Assembly (NCBI RefSeq): GCF_049943955.1
Contig: NZ_JBNFTW010000006.1
Span: 1 to 64,000 of the forward strand
Origin: Desulfosporosinus sp049943955
GTDB lineage: Bacteria > Bacillota > Desulfitobacteriia > Desulfitobacteriales > Desulfitobacteriaceae
DNA: 64,000 nucleotides
Direction: 5' to 3'
Within the stretch, counting starts at the first letter, position 1. Each line of letters starts with the position of its first letter. Positions 52,201-60,121 of this stretch are shown here, one piece after another. Made by a program: the position numbers and the translations under genes. Below the pieces are notes generated by a model that was not told where the DNA came from, did not search any database, and saw only the letters and a program-made list of their open reading frames with translations.

Positions 52201-52295
52201 AACATTCTGAATTTATTTTAATATTTTTACTTTTCCATAAAGTAAGAAGTCAATATTGATTAAAATATTCTGTAAATCCACAATATTCTGTAAAT
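52201..52295. promoter_or_regulatory. Repeated AATATTCTGTAAAT motif upstream of the CODH/ACS operon
   Basis: The 14-bp sequence AATATTCTGTAAAT occurs exactly twice (52264-52277 and 52282-52295), with start points 18 bp apart; a third looser copy, AACATTCTGAATTT, is at 52201-52214. All lie 96-190 bp upstream of the leading cooC start, in an AT-rich leader without an ORF (52106-52437). The arrangement suggests binding sites for an unknown regulator of the operon. Confidence 0.4.
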
Positions 52296-52437
52296 AATGT
52301 ACTCCTGTTTTAGTATTTGAAATACATTTTCATTTTTGCAGTTCTATGTATTTGAGTAATGATCTTAATTACTCTTTGGAGTTCCTGAAGTAAATCATGC
52401 AGACAGAGGTTTAACGTAATCATTGTATCCTTAAAAC

Positions 52438-52946
52438 CTAAGTAAGCTGGAATTTCCAGCTCACAATAGCGGCCAAGGTTAAAAGCCAATCCAAATGCAC
52501 CTGTTCCGACATGAGTTGCATGACAGCACCTGTTTCGAATAATCTTACTTCATGTTCTGGAAAGCGCGATTTAAGTTTCTCCATAAGTCCTTCTCCTCTT
52601 TTTGGAATATTGACATGCATTACACATATCCGAAAACGTATTTCACTCGATATTGCTCTCATTAATTCATCGAGAACCCGCTGCCAAGCCCTTGACAGGG
52701 AACACACTTTATCAAACACATTCGATCTGAGCCTTCTGCAACTGCACCGCCAGGTTAATTGTCATTTTGGCAGATCTTATAGTACCTCATCAAGAAAGGC
52801 TCCAACAGATGGCTAGGAAGTTGTTGATAAACTATTAATATGATTAAGCTTTTCGAAATATTGCTCATTCGATAATTCTGTTTCTGGGAATGTCTCCATG
52901 CCGATAATCTCTGAAAGAGGGACAAAAATAATGTTGACAGGAGCAA
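52438..52946 (-). pseudogene. Decayed DegV-family (fatty-acid-binding) protein gene
   Basis: Leftward, the fragment from about 52946 reads IIFVPLSEIIG, ELSNEQYFEKL, INSLSTTS-stop-PSVGAFLDEVL-stop, which matches the DegV hallmark LPTTSQPSxGxF with a stop in place of Gln. A second open fragment (52438-52719) reads KVCSLSRAWQRVLDEL and FRICVMHVNIPKRGEGLMEKL (in part), as in the DegV C-terminal domain. At least two in-frame stops, a missing middle part of over 100 residues and a missing N-terminus show it is dead. DegV proteins bind fatty acids for the FakA kinase. Confidence 0.75.
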
Positions 52947-52962
52947 AGGGGTTTGTTATTAT
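52934..52962 (+). promoter_or_regulatory. Promoter of tRNA-Pro
   Basis: TTGACA (52934-52939), a 17-bp spacer and TATTAT (52957-52962) form a near-consensus vegetative promoter. The tRNA starts 25 nt after the -10 box. It overlaps the broken N-terminal end of the degV pseudogene on the other strand. Confidence 0.75.
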
Positions 52963-52987
52963 AGTATTCGTTCTGATAAACGAGTTA

Positions 52988-53064
52988 CGGGGCGTAGCGC
53001 AGTTTGGTAGCGCGCTTGGTTCGGGACCAAGAGGCCGTGGGTTCGAATCCCGTCGCCCCGACCA
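52988..53064 (+). tRNA. tRNA-Pro (anticodon CGG)
   Basis: A 77-nt cloverleaf with acceptor CGGGGCG/CGCCCCG, anticodon stem CTTGG/CCAAG around TTCGGGA giving CGG, a T arm GTGGGTTCGAATCCCGT and an encoded CCA. CGG reads CCG proline codons. It has its own promoter and terminator. Confidence 0.96.
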
Positions 53065-53076
53065 TCTGGTATTAGC

Positions 53077-53107
53077 GGATCTCCAGTTTTGGAGATCCTT
53101 TATTTTT
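53077..53107 (+). terminator. Terminator of tRNA-Pro
   Basis: GGATCTCC and GGAGATCC form an 8-bp stem (extended by AG/TT contacts) followed by TTTATTTTT. It lies 12 nt after the CCA end. Confidence 0.8.
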
Positions 53108-53199
53108 GGGTCATTTGACCCTATTTTGACCCTTTCAATTTTTAAGGAAAAAAAATCCTTTTCTTTAGCAATTATTTTAATCCCTAATGGTTAATTATG

Positions 53200-53424
53200 T
53201 AAACACCAATTTCCTTTATTATGAAATAACAGATCTTTAACAATAAATTTCTCGCCCAATGACACATAATAGAGTTTCTTAATCTTAAAGCGATACTTCT
53301 ACGAATTTTCCCAGAATCCATTTCGTACAACTCCATCTCAGATCTGGTGACATTAATAACTTGTACTAATCCCCGCTCTCTGCCAATTTTTTTCGAGTCG
53401 TATTCTCGGTTCGGCGATTTTCAT
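53200..53424 (-). pseudogene. Remnant of an XRE-type helix-turn-helix regulator
   Basis: Leftward from ATG 53424 a fragment reads MKIAEPRIRLEKNWQRAGI before a stop; in another frame it continues VINVTRSEMELYEMDSGKIR, resembling the XRE recognition region (LGVSRSEISLYENGKRRPS). A frameshift and stop separate the parts. The match is short; an alternative is chance similarity. Confidence 0.35.
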
Positions 53425-53444
53425 GATCCTTACATTTGCGCATT

Positions 53445-53474
53445 GTAAAAGGAGAGCTACTGCTCTCCTTTTAC
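53445..53474. terminator. Hairpin with terminator features in the 53.1-53.9 kb non-coding stretch
   Basis: A perfect 13-bp stem (GTAAAAGGAGAGC/GCTCTCCTTTTAC) with a 4-nt loop. The rest of 53108-53890 holds the XRE-like remnant, a doubtful short frame at 53643, and the promoter region of the GNAT gene. Confidence 0.55.
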
Positions 53475-53642
53475 CTTCTCCAAAGCTTAATGTGAAAAGA
53501 GGTCCTTCGATTAAATCAAGAAGGATATTTTTATGTGAATTACATGAAAATAGACTAAAATTGCTTTTGACTTATTATAACATTTTGTGATAAAAAGTAC
53601 ATTGGTAACCTAAATCCAATTTATACTTGGAAATGAGTTTTC

Positions 53643-53786
53643 TTGAAACATATCCGTGCTGGAATCGCAATTATGACAATTCTTTTACTCTGGACTTCAA
53701 GTATCATATGTGCTAAAACTTCTAAGGCGGATCAAGGAAATAAGTTGTTAAAAAGCGATTTATTTGTCCAAATTCGAATTGGTTAA
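53643..53786 (+). CDS. Possible small secreted peptide, 47 aa (doubtful)
   Basis: A TTG-initiated frame encodes a peptide with a charged start (MKHIRAG), a hydrophobic core (IAIMTILLLWTSSIICA) and a short polar tail, the layout of a signal peptide. There is no good ribosome binding site and no ATG. It may be a real exported peptide or the relic of a larger gene. Confidence 0.25.
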   Translation: MKHIRAGIAIMTILLLWTSSIICAKTSKADQGNKLLKSDLFVQIRIG

Positions 53787-53891
53787 ATATTTTTCATTGT
53801 TTCAATTGAGTGCTACAATAGATGTACCAAACTTGGTGTATAAATTAGATGTACTATAATCCAAAGATAAAGTACTGAGAAGGAGCCTAAT

Positions 53892-54434
53892 ATGTTAGAG
53901 GGAAAGAAAATCAAGATTCGCCCGATTGAAGAGGATGACATCGATATTATCTACCAATGGTTAAGCGATGAGGAAATTAATTATTGGTCAAGTGGAGCTT
54001 GGCCGCTAAATACTCTTTATTCAAAAGATCAAATCATTGAAAAGTTTCTCGACGGCCCTTCTGACGTTTACCGATACGCAATTTTGAATGAAAAGAACTT
54101 ATTGATTGGCACCATTGGTTTTAAAGAACTCAATGTTCCTGGTCGTTCGACAACCCTGTTTATTGTTATTGGTGACAAATCATATTGGGGCAGGGGCTAC
54201 GGAACAGATGCTATTATAACCTTTGTCCGTTTTCTCTTTACTCAATGGAACTTTCATAGGATTTCATTGGATACCTGGGACGAAAACCTTCGAGCAATCA
54301 GAGCCTACGAAAAAGTTGGCTTTAAAATCGAAGGACGCCAGCGAGAGGCACGCTACGTACTTGGAAATTATCATGATGCTGTCCTTATGGGATTATTGCG
54401 TGATGAATTTTTGACCCTTCACGGAAAATTATAG
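53892..54434 (+). CDS. GNAT-family N-acetyltransferase (RimJ/RimL-like)
   Basis: A 180-residue acetyl-CoA-dependent acetyltransferase. The acetyl-CoA-binding motif A is in WGRGYGTDAIITFVRFLF (about residue 98), followed by HRISLDTWDENLRAIRAYEKVGFK (in part), the usual motif B of RimJ/RimL/SpeG-like enzymes. Substrate unknown; relatives acetylate ribosomal protein N-termini, polyamines or antibiotics. ATG follows GAAGGAG. It is monocistronic, ending 53 nt before the FMN riboswitch. Confidence 0.88.
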   Translation: MLEGKKIKIRPIEEDDIDIIYQWLSDEEINYWSSGAWPLNTLYSKDQIIEKFLDGPSDVYRYAILNEKNLLIGTIGFKELNVPGRSTTLFIVIGDKSYWGRGYGTDAIITFVRFLFTQWNFHRISLDTWDENLRAIRAYEKVGFKIEGRQREARYVLGNYHDAVLMGLLRDEFLTLHGKL

Positions 54435-54487
54435 GTTGCCAAATCGCTGGACCTGGGGTACACTATAATCAAATTTAATAATATACT

Positions 54488-54597
54488 ATCCTCTGGGGTT
54501 GGGTGAAATTCCCTATCGGCGGTACAGCCCGCGAGCCTTTTTGGCAGATCCGGTTTAATTCCGGAGCCGACAGTATAGTCTGGATGAGAAGAGGAAT
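54488..54597 (+). promoter_or_regulatory. FMN riboswitch (RFN element)
   Basis: The conserved RFN blocks are all present in order: GGGTGAAATTCCCTATCGGC, GGTACAGCCCGCGAGCC, GCAGATCCGGTTTAATTCCG, GAGCCGACAGTATAGTCTGG and ATGAGAAGAGG; the ends ATCCTCT and AGAGGAAT close helix P1. It precedes ribD by about 165 nt, with a terminator in between. FMN binding should stop transcription of the riboflavin operon. Confidence 0.96.
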
Positions 54598-54649
54598 AGA
54601 TTAAAAAATGCGTCTTTTTTTACGCTTTTTTACTATGACTTTTAGCTCA

Positions 54650-54680
54650 ACACTCGAGGATAGCGAGTGTTTTTTTATTT
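54650..54680 (+). terminator. Terminator of the FMN riboswitch
   Basis: ACACTCG and CGAGTGT pair around AGGATAG and are followed by TTTTTTT. It lies between the FMN aptamer and ribD, as expected for a transcription-attenuation platform. Confidence 0.8.
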
Positions 54681-54760
54681 CCTAATTATTGGCTATGATC
54701 CTTGATGGTATTTACGATTTTTGGGGGAAACTATCTTAAAAAGTTTCAGAAAGGAATTGT

Positions 54761-55888
54761 ATGCAACGGGAAACTTTTCAAAAATCAACAGATGAAACTT
54801 ATATGTCTGAAGCTATTAAACTGGCAGCTCAGGCCTTAGGGAGAACCAGTCCGAACCCAATGGTCGGATGTGTTCTCGTCAAAAATGATCAAATCGTCGG
54901 GCGGGGCTACCACCAAAAAGCCGGAACTCCTCATGCCGAAGTCCATGCTTTGTCAGAAGCTCAGGATCAAGCCAAGGATGCTACAGTTTATGTTACTTTA
55001 GAACCTTGCTCACATTTCGGCCGAACCCCGCCCTGCTCTGACGCTCTAATTAAGGCAGGCGTCAAACGTGTTGTTGTAGCTATGCAAGATCCCAATCCTC
55101 TCGTTGCAGGTCGCGGAATTCAACGATTACGTGAAGCGGGGATTCAAGTTGACGTGGGAGTATTGCAGCATGAGGCTGCATCATTAAATGAAGCATTTTG
55201 CAAAGCAATAACCACAACTATGCCTTTCGTCCTTTACAAGACAGCCTTAACTCTAGACGGAAAAATTGCCACTGAAACCGGGGATTCCCGCTGGGTGAGC
55301 AGCGAGATCTCTCGCCAATACGTCCACCACTTACGTGATCAATACGATGTTATCCTTGTTGGCAGTGAAACAATCCTTCACGACAACCCAGCACTAACCT
55401 GCCGCTTACCCGGCGGTCGAGATCCTATTCGGCTAGTTGTTGACGGCAGATGCCGTTTAGCTGAAGACTCACAGGTTCTCACCTCCTCCGCCGAAAGCCC
55501 TTGTATTATTGCTACAACAAAGGCAGCACCAACTGAAAAGCTCAGTCGATTGCAAAAGCTTAAGAACGTTGAAATCTGGCAATATGATACGTCACGTTAT
55601 GTTCCACTTAAGCAAATGCTTAAAGATCTCTTTCGCCGAGGATGGATCAGTATCTTACTAGAAGGCGGTGGTCGTTTGGCAGGTTCTCTTATTGAAAATG
55701 AGTGTGTTGACAAATTAGAATGTTTCATCGCACCTAAATTAGTAGGAGGAAATGGCCCCTCTCCCCTTTCCGGCTTGAACATCCAATTGATGAAAGATGC
55801 CATTGAGCTCTATGACCTCCAGGTAGATATGAATTTTAGAGATATTCATGTAACAGGCTATTTTAAGCCACATGACATTAGCCAGTAA
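54761..55888 (+). CDS. ribD: Bifunctional riboflavin deaminase/reductase RibD
   Basis: A 375-residue enzyme for the second and third steps of riboflavin synthesis. The N-terminal deaminase (about 12-150) carries the zinc ligands in TPHAEVHAL (His-Ala-Glu) and EPCSHFGRTPPCSDAL (both Cys). The C-terminal reductase (about 155-370) shows KTALTLDGKIAT, DSRWVS, LVGSETILHDNP and LLEGGGRLAGSL. ATG 54761 follows AAAGGA. It is the first gene of ribD-ribE-ribBA-ribH. Confidence 0.96.
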   Translation: MQRETFQKSTDETYMSEAIKLAAQALGRTSPNPMVGCVLVKNDQIVGRGYHQKAGTPHAEVHALSEAQDQAKDATVYVTLEPCSHFGRTPPCSDALIKAGVKRVVVAMQDPNPLVAGRGIQRLREAGIQVDVGVLQHEAASLNEAFCKAITTTMPFVLYKTALTLDGKIATETGDSRWVSSEISRQYVHHLRDQYDVILVGSETILHDNPALTCRLPGGRDPIRLVVDGRCRLAEDSQVLTSSAESPCIIATTKAAPTEKLSRLQKLKNVEIWQYDTSRYVPLKQMLKDLFRRGWISILLEGGGRLAGSLIENECVDKLECFIAPKLVGGNGPSPLSGLNIQLMKDAIELYDLQVDMNFRDIHVTGYFKPHDISQ

Positions 55889-55912
55889 CAGATGCTTTGA
55901 AGGAGGATACAT

Positions 55913-56563
55913 GTGTTTACCGGAATTGTTGAAGAACTAGGTATTGTCCGTGATCTTCGCCTCTTACCAGACTCCGGAAGGCTTACGCTGCAGGGAAAGA
56001 AAGTCCTTGAGGGAACCCAATTGGGAGACAGTATTGCTGTCAATGGAGTTTGCCTAACAGTAATACATCAAAGCAGTGAAAAATTTACCGTCGATGTGAT
56101 GGCTGAAACTCTAGCTAAAACGAATCTTGGCGATTTGAAGAGCGGCAGCCGAGTAAATTTAGAAAGGGCCCTCCAACTCCAAACCCGCTTGGGAGGACAT
56201 CTAGTGAGCGGACATGTTGATGGCGTTGGTTCAATTCGCAAGATAACTCCTTGGGGTATAGCTCAACTTCTCGAAATCACTGCCCCCTCCACTCTTCTTT
56301 CCTTCATTTTGCCCAAAGGATCTATTGCTATTGACGGAATTTCACTAACCGTTGTCGATGTGGAACATGATTACTTTTCAGTTTCTCTTATTCCTCACAC
56401 TTCCCAAGAAACCACTTTAGGCATAAAAAAAATTGGCTCAAGCGTTAATTTGGAAACTGACCTCATAGGGAAATATGTTGCCCGTTTTATGGGACTTAAC
56501 CGAGTTGGAGATACCAAAGAAGATCTTACTATGACATTTTTGGCGGAAAATGGTTTTGCTTAG
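55913..56563 (+). CDS. ribE: Riboflavin synthase alpha chain RibE
   Basis: A 216-residue riboflavin synthase, which dismutates two lumazines to riboflavin and a pyrimidine. Two tandem lumazine-binding repeats are visible: MFTGIVEELG with VNGVCLTV (about 1-95) and GGHLVSGHVDGVG with IDGISLTVVD (about 96-200). The start is GTG 55913, 6 nt after AGGAGG, giving the invariant MFTGIVEE. It lies 24 nt after ribD. Confidence 0.96.
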   Translation: MFTGIVEELGIVRDLRLLPDSGRLTLQGKKVLEGTQLGDSIAVNGVCLTVIHQSSEKFTVDVMAETLAKTNLGDLKSGSRVNLERALQLQTRLGGHLVSGHVDGVGSIRKITPWGIAQLLEITAPSTLLSFILPKGSIAIDGISLTVVDVEHDYFSVSLIPHTSQETTLGIKKIGSSVNLETDLIGKYVARFMGLNRVGDTKEDLTMTFLAENGFA

Positions 56564-56606
56564 AGACTAAGAATAGCGAATTTAAATTTAGAAGGAGTTG
56601 ACCGTC

Positions 56607-57809
56607 ATGCAATTTAATACCATTGAAGAAGCTATAGAAGATATCCGTCAAGGAAAAATGATCGTCATGGTCGACGATGAAGATCGGGAAAATGAAGGGG
56701 ACTTAGTTATGGCTGCTGAGTTAGCAACTCCCGAAGCCATCAATTTTATGGCAACCTTCGGCCGAGGGCTGATTTGTGTTCCTATGACCAAGGAGCGTAT
56801 TCAAGCCTTAGAGCTCCAACCCATGGTTACACATAATACTGACCCTCATGGAACTGCTTTTACAGTCAGTGTCGACGCCTCGGATAGTTCAACAGGAATT
56901 TCCGCCTTTGAACGTGCTCATACCGTAACAGTTCTTATGAATCCCGCCAGTACCCCTGAGGATTTGCATCGTCCCGGTCATATCTTCCCCCTTCAAGCTC
57001 GGGAAGGCGGAGTACTTGTACGGGCAGGTCATACCGAAGGTGCAGTTGATTTAGCTCGTCTTGCCGGATTGAAACCTGCAGGTGTTATCTGTGAGATCAT
57101 GAACGAAAATGGAACCATGGCTCGAGTCCCTGATCTGCAAATTTTTGTGGAGAAACACAGCCTGAAAATCGTCACTCTTAAAGACCTTATCGCATATCGA
57201 CGTCAATCCGAGAAGCTAATAGAACGAGGGGAAACTATTCACCTCCCCACAGATTTTGGTGATTTCCGTGCCGTCGGTTACCTGAGTGTCATCGATCAAA
57301 AAGAACATTTAGCTCTCGTTAAAGGAAACGTTGATGACGGAAAACCTGTTCTTGTCAGGGTACATTCGGAATGTCTTACGGGTGATGTATTCCATTCCCG
57401 CCGTTGTGACTGCGGCGATCAACTTGCAGCAGCATTAGAAGAAATTGAACGCGAAGGCCGCGGCGTTTTGCTTTATATGAGACAAGAAGGCCGTGGAATT
57501 GGTCTTCTTAACAAACTCAAGGCTTATAAGCTTCAAGAAGAAGGCAAAGATACCGTTGAGGCAAATCTAGCTTTAGGATTTCCTGAAGACTTACGCGATT
57601 ATGGAGTTGGTGCCCAAATATTGGCAGATCTTGGCATTTCTAAAGTACGCTTAATGACAAACAATCCAAGGAAAATTGTTGGCCTTGAAGGATACGGTTT
57701 AAAGGTTGCCGAACGGGTTCCTGTTGAAATACCTTCCAAACCCGAAAATCTAAAGTATCTCTGTACAAAGAAAACGAAATTAGGCCATTATTTATCAGCT
57801 GTTCACTAA
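56607..57809 (+). CDS. ribBA: Bifunctional DHBP synthase / GTP cyclohydrolase II RibBA
   Basis: A 400-residue fusion. The N-terminal half makes 3,4-dihydroxy-2-butanone 4-phosphate (DDEDRENEGDL at about 27; GHTEGAVDLARLAG at about 152); the C-terminal half is GTP cyclohydrolase II, with its zinc cysteines in SECLTGDVFHSRRCDCGDQL (about 253-266) and RQEGRGIGL (about 292). ATG 56607 lies 9 nt after AAGGAG; an in-frame TTG three codons earlier is directly at that site. Both active sites look intact. Confidence 0.96.
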   Translation: MQFNTIEEAIEDIRQGKMIVMVDDEDRENEGDLVMAAELATPEAINFMATFGRGLICVPMTKERIQALELQPMVTHNTDPHGTAFTVSVDASDSSTGISAFERAHTVTVLMNPASTPEDLHRPGHIFPLQAREGGVLVRAGHTEGAVDLARLAGLKPAGVICEIMNENGTMARVPDLQIFVEKHSLKIVTLKDLIAYRRQSEKLIERGETIHLPTDFGDFRAVGYLSVIDQKEHLALVKGNVDDGKPVLVRVHSECLTGDVFHSRRCDCGDQLAAALEEIEREGRGVLLYMRQEGRGIGLLNKLKAYKLQEEGKDTVEANLALGFPEDLRDYGVGAQILADLGISKVRLMTNNPRKIVGLEGYGLKVAERVPVEIPSKPENLKYLCTKKTKLGHYLSAVH

Positions 57810-57858
57810 CAGCTATGGTCTAAAAACTGCTTAAAAAGAAAGGATGTATAATAACATT

Positions 57859-58323
57859 ATGAAAACCTTCGAAGGAAAACTGTTAGCTCAAGAATTGAAA
57901 GTTGGAATTGTAGCAGCTCGATTTAATGAATTTATTACGAGCAAACTGGTCAGCGGTGCTTTAGATGCTTTAAGACGTCACGGTGCTCTTGAAGAGAATA
58001 TAGAATTAGCCTGGGTTCCGGGAGCCTTTGAAATTCCGCTTGTCGCCCAAACAATGGCCAATTCTAAACAATACGATGCTGTTATCTGCCTTGGCGCGGT
58101 TATTCGCGGAGCTACTCCCCATTTTGATTTAGTAAGTAACGAGGTTAGCAAAGGAATTGCACAAGTTGGTCTGCAAAGTGGAATTCCGGTTATTTTTGGA
58201 GTTTTGTCAACGGACAGCATAGAACAAGCTATTGAACGTGCAGGAACAAAAGCCGGCAACAAAGGTTTTGATGCTGCGATGACCGCAATCGAGACTGCCA
58301 ATCTTCTTAAGTCTTTTAAGTGA
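57859..58323 (+). CDS. ribH: 6,7-Dimethyl-8-ribityllumazine synthase RibH
   Basis: A 154-residue lumazine synthase, the standard length. Motifs: ARFNEFITSKLVSGALDAL (about residue 20), WVPGAFEIPLVAQ (about 53), LGAVIRGATPHFDLVSNEV (about 80) and GVLSTDSIEQAIERAG (about 114). ATG 57859 gives the family's start MKTFEGKL; an ATG five codons earlier abuts AAAGG and is less likely. The TGA stop is part of the GTGA at which copy B of the structured repeat begins. Confidence 0.96.
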   Translation: MKTFEGKLLAQELKVGIVAARFNEFITSKLVSGALDALRRHGALEENIELAWVPGAFEIPLVAQTMANSKQYDAVICLGAVIRGATPHFDLVSNEVSKGIAQVGLQSGIPVIFGVLSTDSIEQAIERAGTKAGNKGFDAAMTAIETANLLKSFK

Positions 58324-58490
58324 ACTTCTTCAGCTAAAGCTGAGCATCGGGGCTTCGGTGACGAAAGTGTCTCATAGACACTTTCACCGAAAGCGCCAAG
58401 CCCATAACGAATGTTATCGCGCTGCAGGATGGACTCCCCCCCACCGAAACAGGTATGGGAACCGCTCCCACTTGTGGAAGCGGGAGTCTT
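58320..58490 (+). ncRNA. Structured mobile-type element, HEARO/omega-RNA-like (copy B)
   Basis: A 171-nt non-coding element aligned along its length with copy A (35920-36088). It begins GTGA-ACTTC, then helix 1 (TTCAGC-TAAA-GCTGAG), the constant GCATCGGGGCTTCG, helix 2 (GAAAGTGTCT/AGACACTTTC, 58363-58385), helix 3 (GCGC/GCGC, with inner ATAAC/GTTAT, 58393-58422), GGATGGACTC, and right hairpin CTCCCACTT/AAGCGGGAG (58465-58486) then TCTT. Helices 2 and 3 differ in sequence from copy A but still pair. The GTGA contains the ribH stop codon. It has no ORF and may also act as the end of the rib transcript. Confidence 0.58.
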
Positions 58491-58626
58491 ACGCTTGAAA
58501 CGGCGGCAAATTATCTTTAGTAAGATATGGATGATCGTCCACTAAAAATTCCTTGTCAAATATGTCATTCTTAATTAAACTCAATGTGAAGCATGATGAC
58601 TAGCTTTTAACAAGGAGTTGAGTGCC

Positions 58627-59247
58627 ATGTCTTTAAAAGACAACGAGATTATAGATGAAACGTCGATGCTTGAGGCAGCGCGCTCAGGGAATAAAGAAGC
58701 ATTAAATCAATTAATTGAGTACTACGAACCAGAAGTTCGTATTATCGCCTGTAAATATTTTCTGCCCAGGGCGGATTATGATGATCTCATCCAAGAGGGA
58801 CGGATAGCGATATACAGAGCGGTTTTATCATATGACGACCATTTAAATATTCCTTTCCTCCATTTCTTAAGAATGGTCATAAAGCGCAAATTGATTGATA
58901 GTATTCGAAAATATACCCGTAATAAACATGTCAATCTGAACAATGCTTATTCCCTAAACAATGCTATTTCCGAATCTGAGGAAACGAGTTTTATGGCTCT
59001 TCTGCCGAATGCCGAAGACCCGGCTACGACTGTTATTGCTAACGAGGAAACTCGTTCAATTATTAACGATATAAATCGTGATCTGTCTAATCTTGAACGA
59101 ATCGTCTTTGAACATTATTTTCTTCAAGGATTTAAGCAGCGAGAATTGTCCGAACAGCTGGGGCTTCATCCCAAATCTTTGGACAATGCTATCCAACGTA
59201 TTAGACGAAAAACAGTTCTTTATCGTTCTCGGCAAATAGCTGGTTAA
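58627..59247 (+). CDS. SigH-like RNA polymerase sigma factor
   Basis: A 206-residue sigma-70-family factor of the SigH (sigma-30) type. Region 2 is at about 10-80 (YDDLIQEGRIAIYRAVLSYD, then FLHFLRMVIKRKLIDSIRKY) and region 4 at about 155-200 (LSNLERIVFEHYFLQG then REIL-like RELSEQLGLHPKSLDNAIQR). ATG 58627 lies 9 nt after AAGGAG. True sigH usually sits near rlmB, rpmG and secE; the different place here suggests a paralogue. The next gene, an anchored membrane protein, starts 27 nt downstream and may be its partner. Confidence 0.82.
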   Translation: MSLKDNEIIDETSMLEAARSGNKEALNQLIEYYEPEVRIIACKYFLPRADYDDLIQEGRIAIYRAVLSYDDHLNIPFLHFLRMVIKRKLIDSIRKYTRNKHVNLNNAYSLNNAISESEETSFMALLPNAEDPATTVIANEETRSIINDINRDLSNLERIVFEHYFLQGFKQRELSEQLGLHPKSLDNAIQRIRRKTVLYRSRQIAG

Positions 59248-59274
59248 ATTTCAACCATGCGGAGGAGTTTCTTG

Positions 59275-59805
59275 ATGCTTTCCTTTTCCAGTTTCGTTTT
59301 CTCCTGTCGAATGCGTCTTGCAAAATTAAAACATCATAAATTAGCTGTTAGTTTGAGTATTTTAACCTTACTTTCAGCCACTATTTTAGGGCCGCCTCTC
59401 TATGAGGAAAGTTGGCTCGACCCTTTCTCTACACTCGGTCTATCTAATCGCGAGTTTCACCCTCATGCAATCACAATGCTTGGCATGATTTATGCAAACG
59501 ATCCATATCATCCCTATTATTACACGAACCAAAAGGAAATCAGTTCGTTTATACATGACCTGCAACAAGCCACTCCCATTACCGGATCCCAGATTCCTAA
59601 AGATTTGAAGAAGCAACCTATCGAGTTTTTCACCTTACATCGTTCTCCTTCTAAATTTCATTCAGAAGAGGATTATGCACTGCAATACTACCCTCAAAAA
59701 GGAATTGTTCGTTTTGAGAATCAATTATTTCAAATTAATGATGCTACTGTTAATTTACTAACACAAATTGTCGAGGACAAGACTCCCGGTTGGTGGAAAT
59801 TTTAA
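59275..59805 (+). CDS. Membrane-anchored protein, 176 aa, downstream of the sigma factor
   Basis: Not recognised. A basic N-terminus and a hydrophobic helix (about residues 22-42, LAVSLSILTLLSATILG) anchor a soluble outer domain rich in His, Tyr and Pro (for example YANDPYHPYYYT). ATG 59275 lies 7 nt after GGAGGAG; the longer frame overlaps that site. It shares a transcript with the sigma factor gene (27-nt gap) and ends at a strong terminator. By position it could regulate the sigma factor, but no anti-sigma motif is visible. Confidence 0.65.
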   Translation: MLSFSSFVFSCRMRLAKLKHHKLAVSLSILTLLSATILGPPLYEESWLDPFSTLGLSNREFHPHAITMLGMIYANDPYHPYYYTNQKEISSFIHDLQQATPITGSQIPKDLKKQPIEFFTLHRSPSKFHSEEDYALQYYPQKGIVRFENQLFQINDATVNLLTQIVEDKTPGWWKF

Positions 59806-59855
59806 AGTGTCATGACAACAAACTCTTGAAATACTCTCTATTTCATAATAAAATT

Positions 59856-59894
59856 GGGCTGTAACAAACTGGTAAGTTTTGTTACAGCCCCTTT
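59856..59894. terminator. Bidirectional terminator
   Basis: GGGCTGTAACAAA and TTTGTTACAGCCC form a perfect 13-bp stem with a 9-nt loop, followed by CTTTT on the right and preceded by AT-rich sequence on the left. It lies between the convergent 59275-59805 and 59908-60105 genes. Confidence 0.8.
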
Positions 59895-59907
59895 TACATA
59901 CGCTTGT

Positions 59908-60105
59908 TTAGGCAATGCCACCATTTTGATTAATTAATTTACTCGCCTTACTATGTGCATTGGTGGCTTCGTTCGCTAAACGTAAGTAGATATTTCTTAA
60001 ATCGCCGTGATGAGCCCGAGTTGCTAAGGTCATATAGCCCATGGCAGCACTTGCGGCATCTTTTTCATAATCATAAAGCATATCCAAATCAGTAAAGTCG
60101 CCCAT
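59908..60105 (-). CDS. Spore coat protein CotF-like, short form
   Basis: A 65-residue alpha-helical protein similar to the coat F (CotF) domain, with the family-like DMLYDYEKDAASAAMGYMT followed by THARDxxLR-like AHHGDLRNIYLRLANEAT. CotF-domain proteins form part of the spore coat. It is shorter than Bacillus CotF (about 160). It lies 16 nt after a second small helical protein on the same strand, and both probably belong to one operon. Confidence 0.75.
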   Translation of the reverse strand: MGDFTDLDMLYDYEKDAASAAMGYMTLATRAHHGDLRNIYLRLANEATNAHSKASKLINQNGGIA

Positions 60106-60121
60106 TCTAATTCCCCCTTTT

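Noticed and set aside
52511..52816. Rightward open frame over the degV remnant
   Set aside because: It is antisense to readable DegV sequence and resembles no protein.
54488..54597. FMN riboswitch considered as something new
   Set aside because: It matches the known RFN element closely and precedes the expected rib operon.
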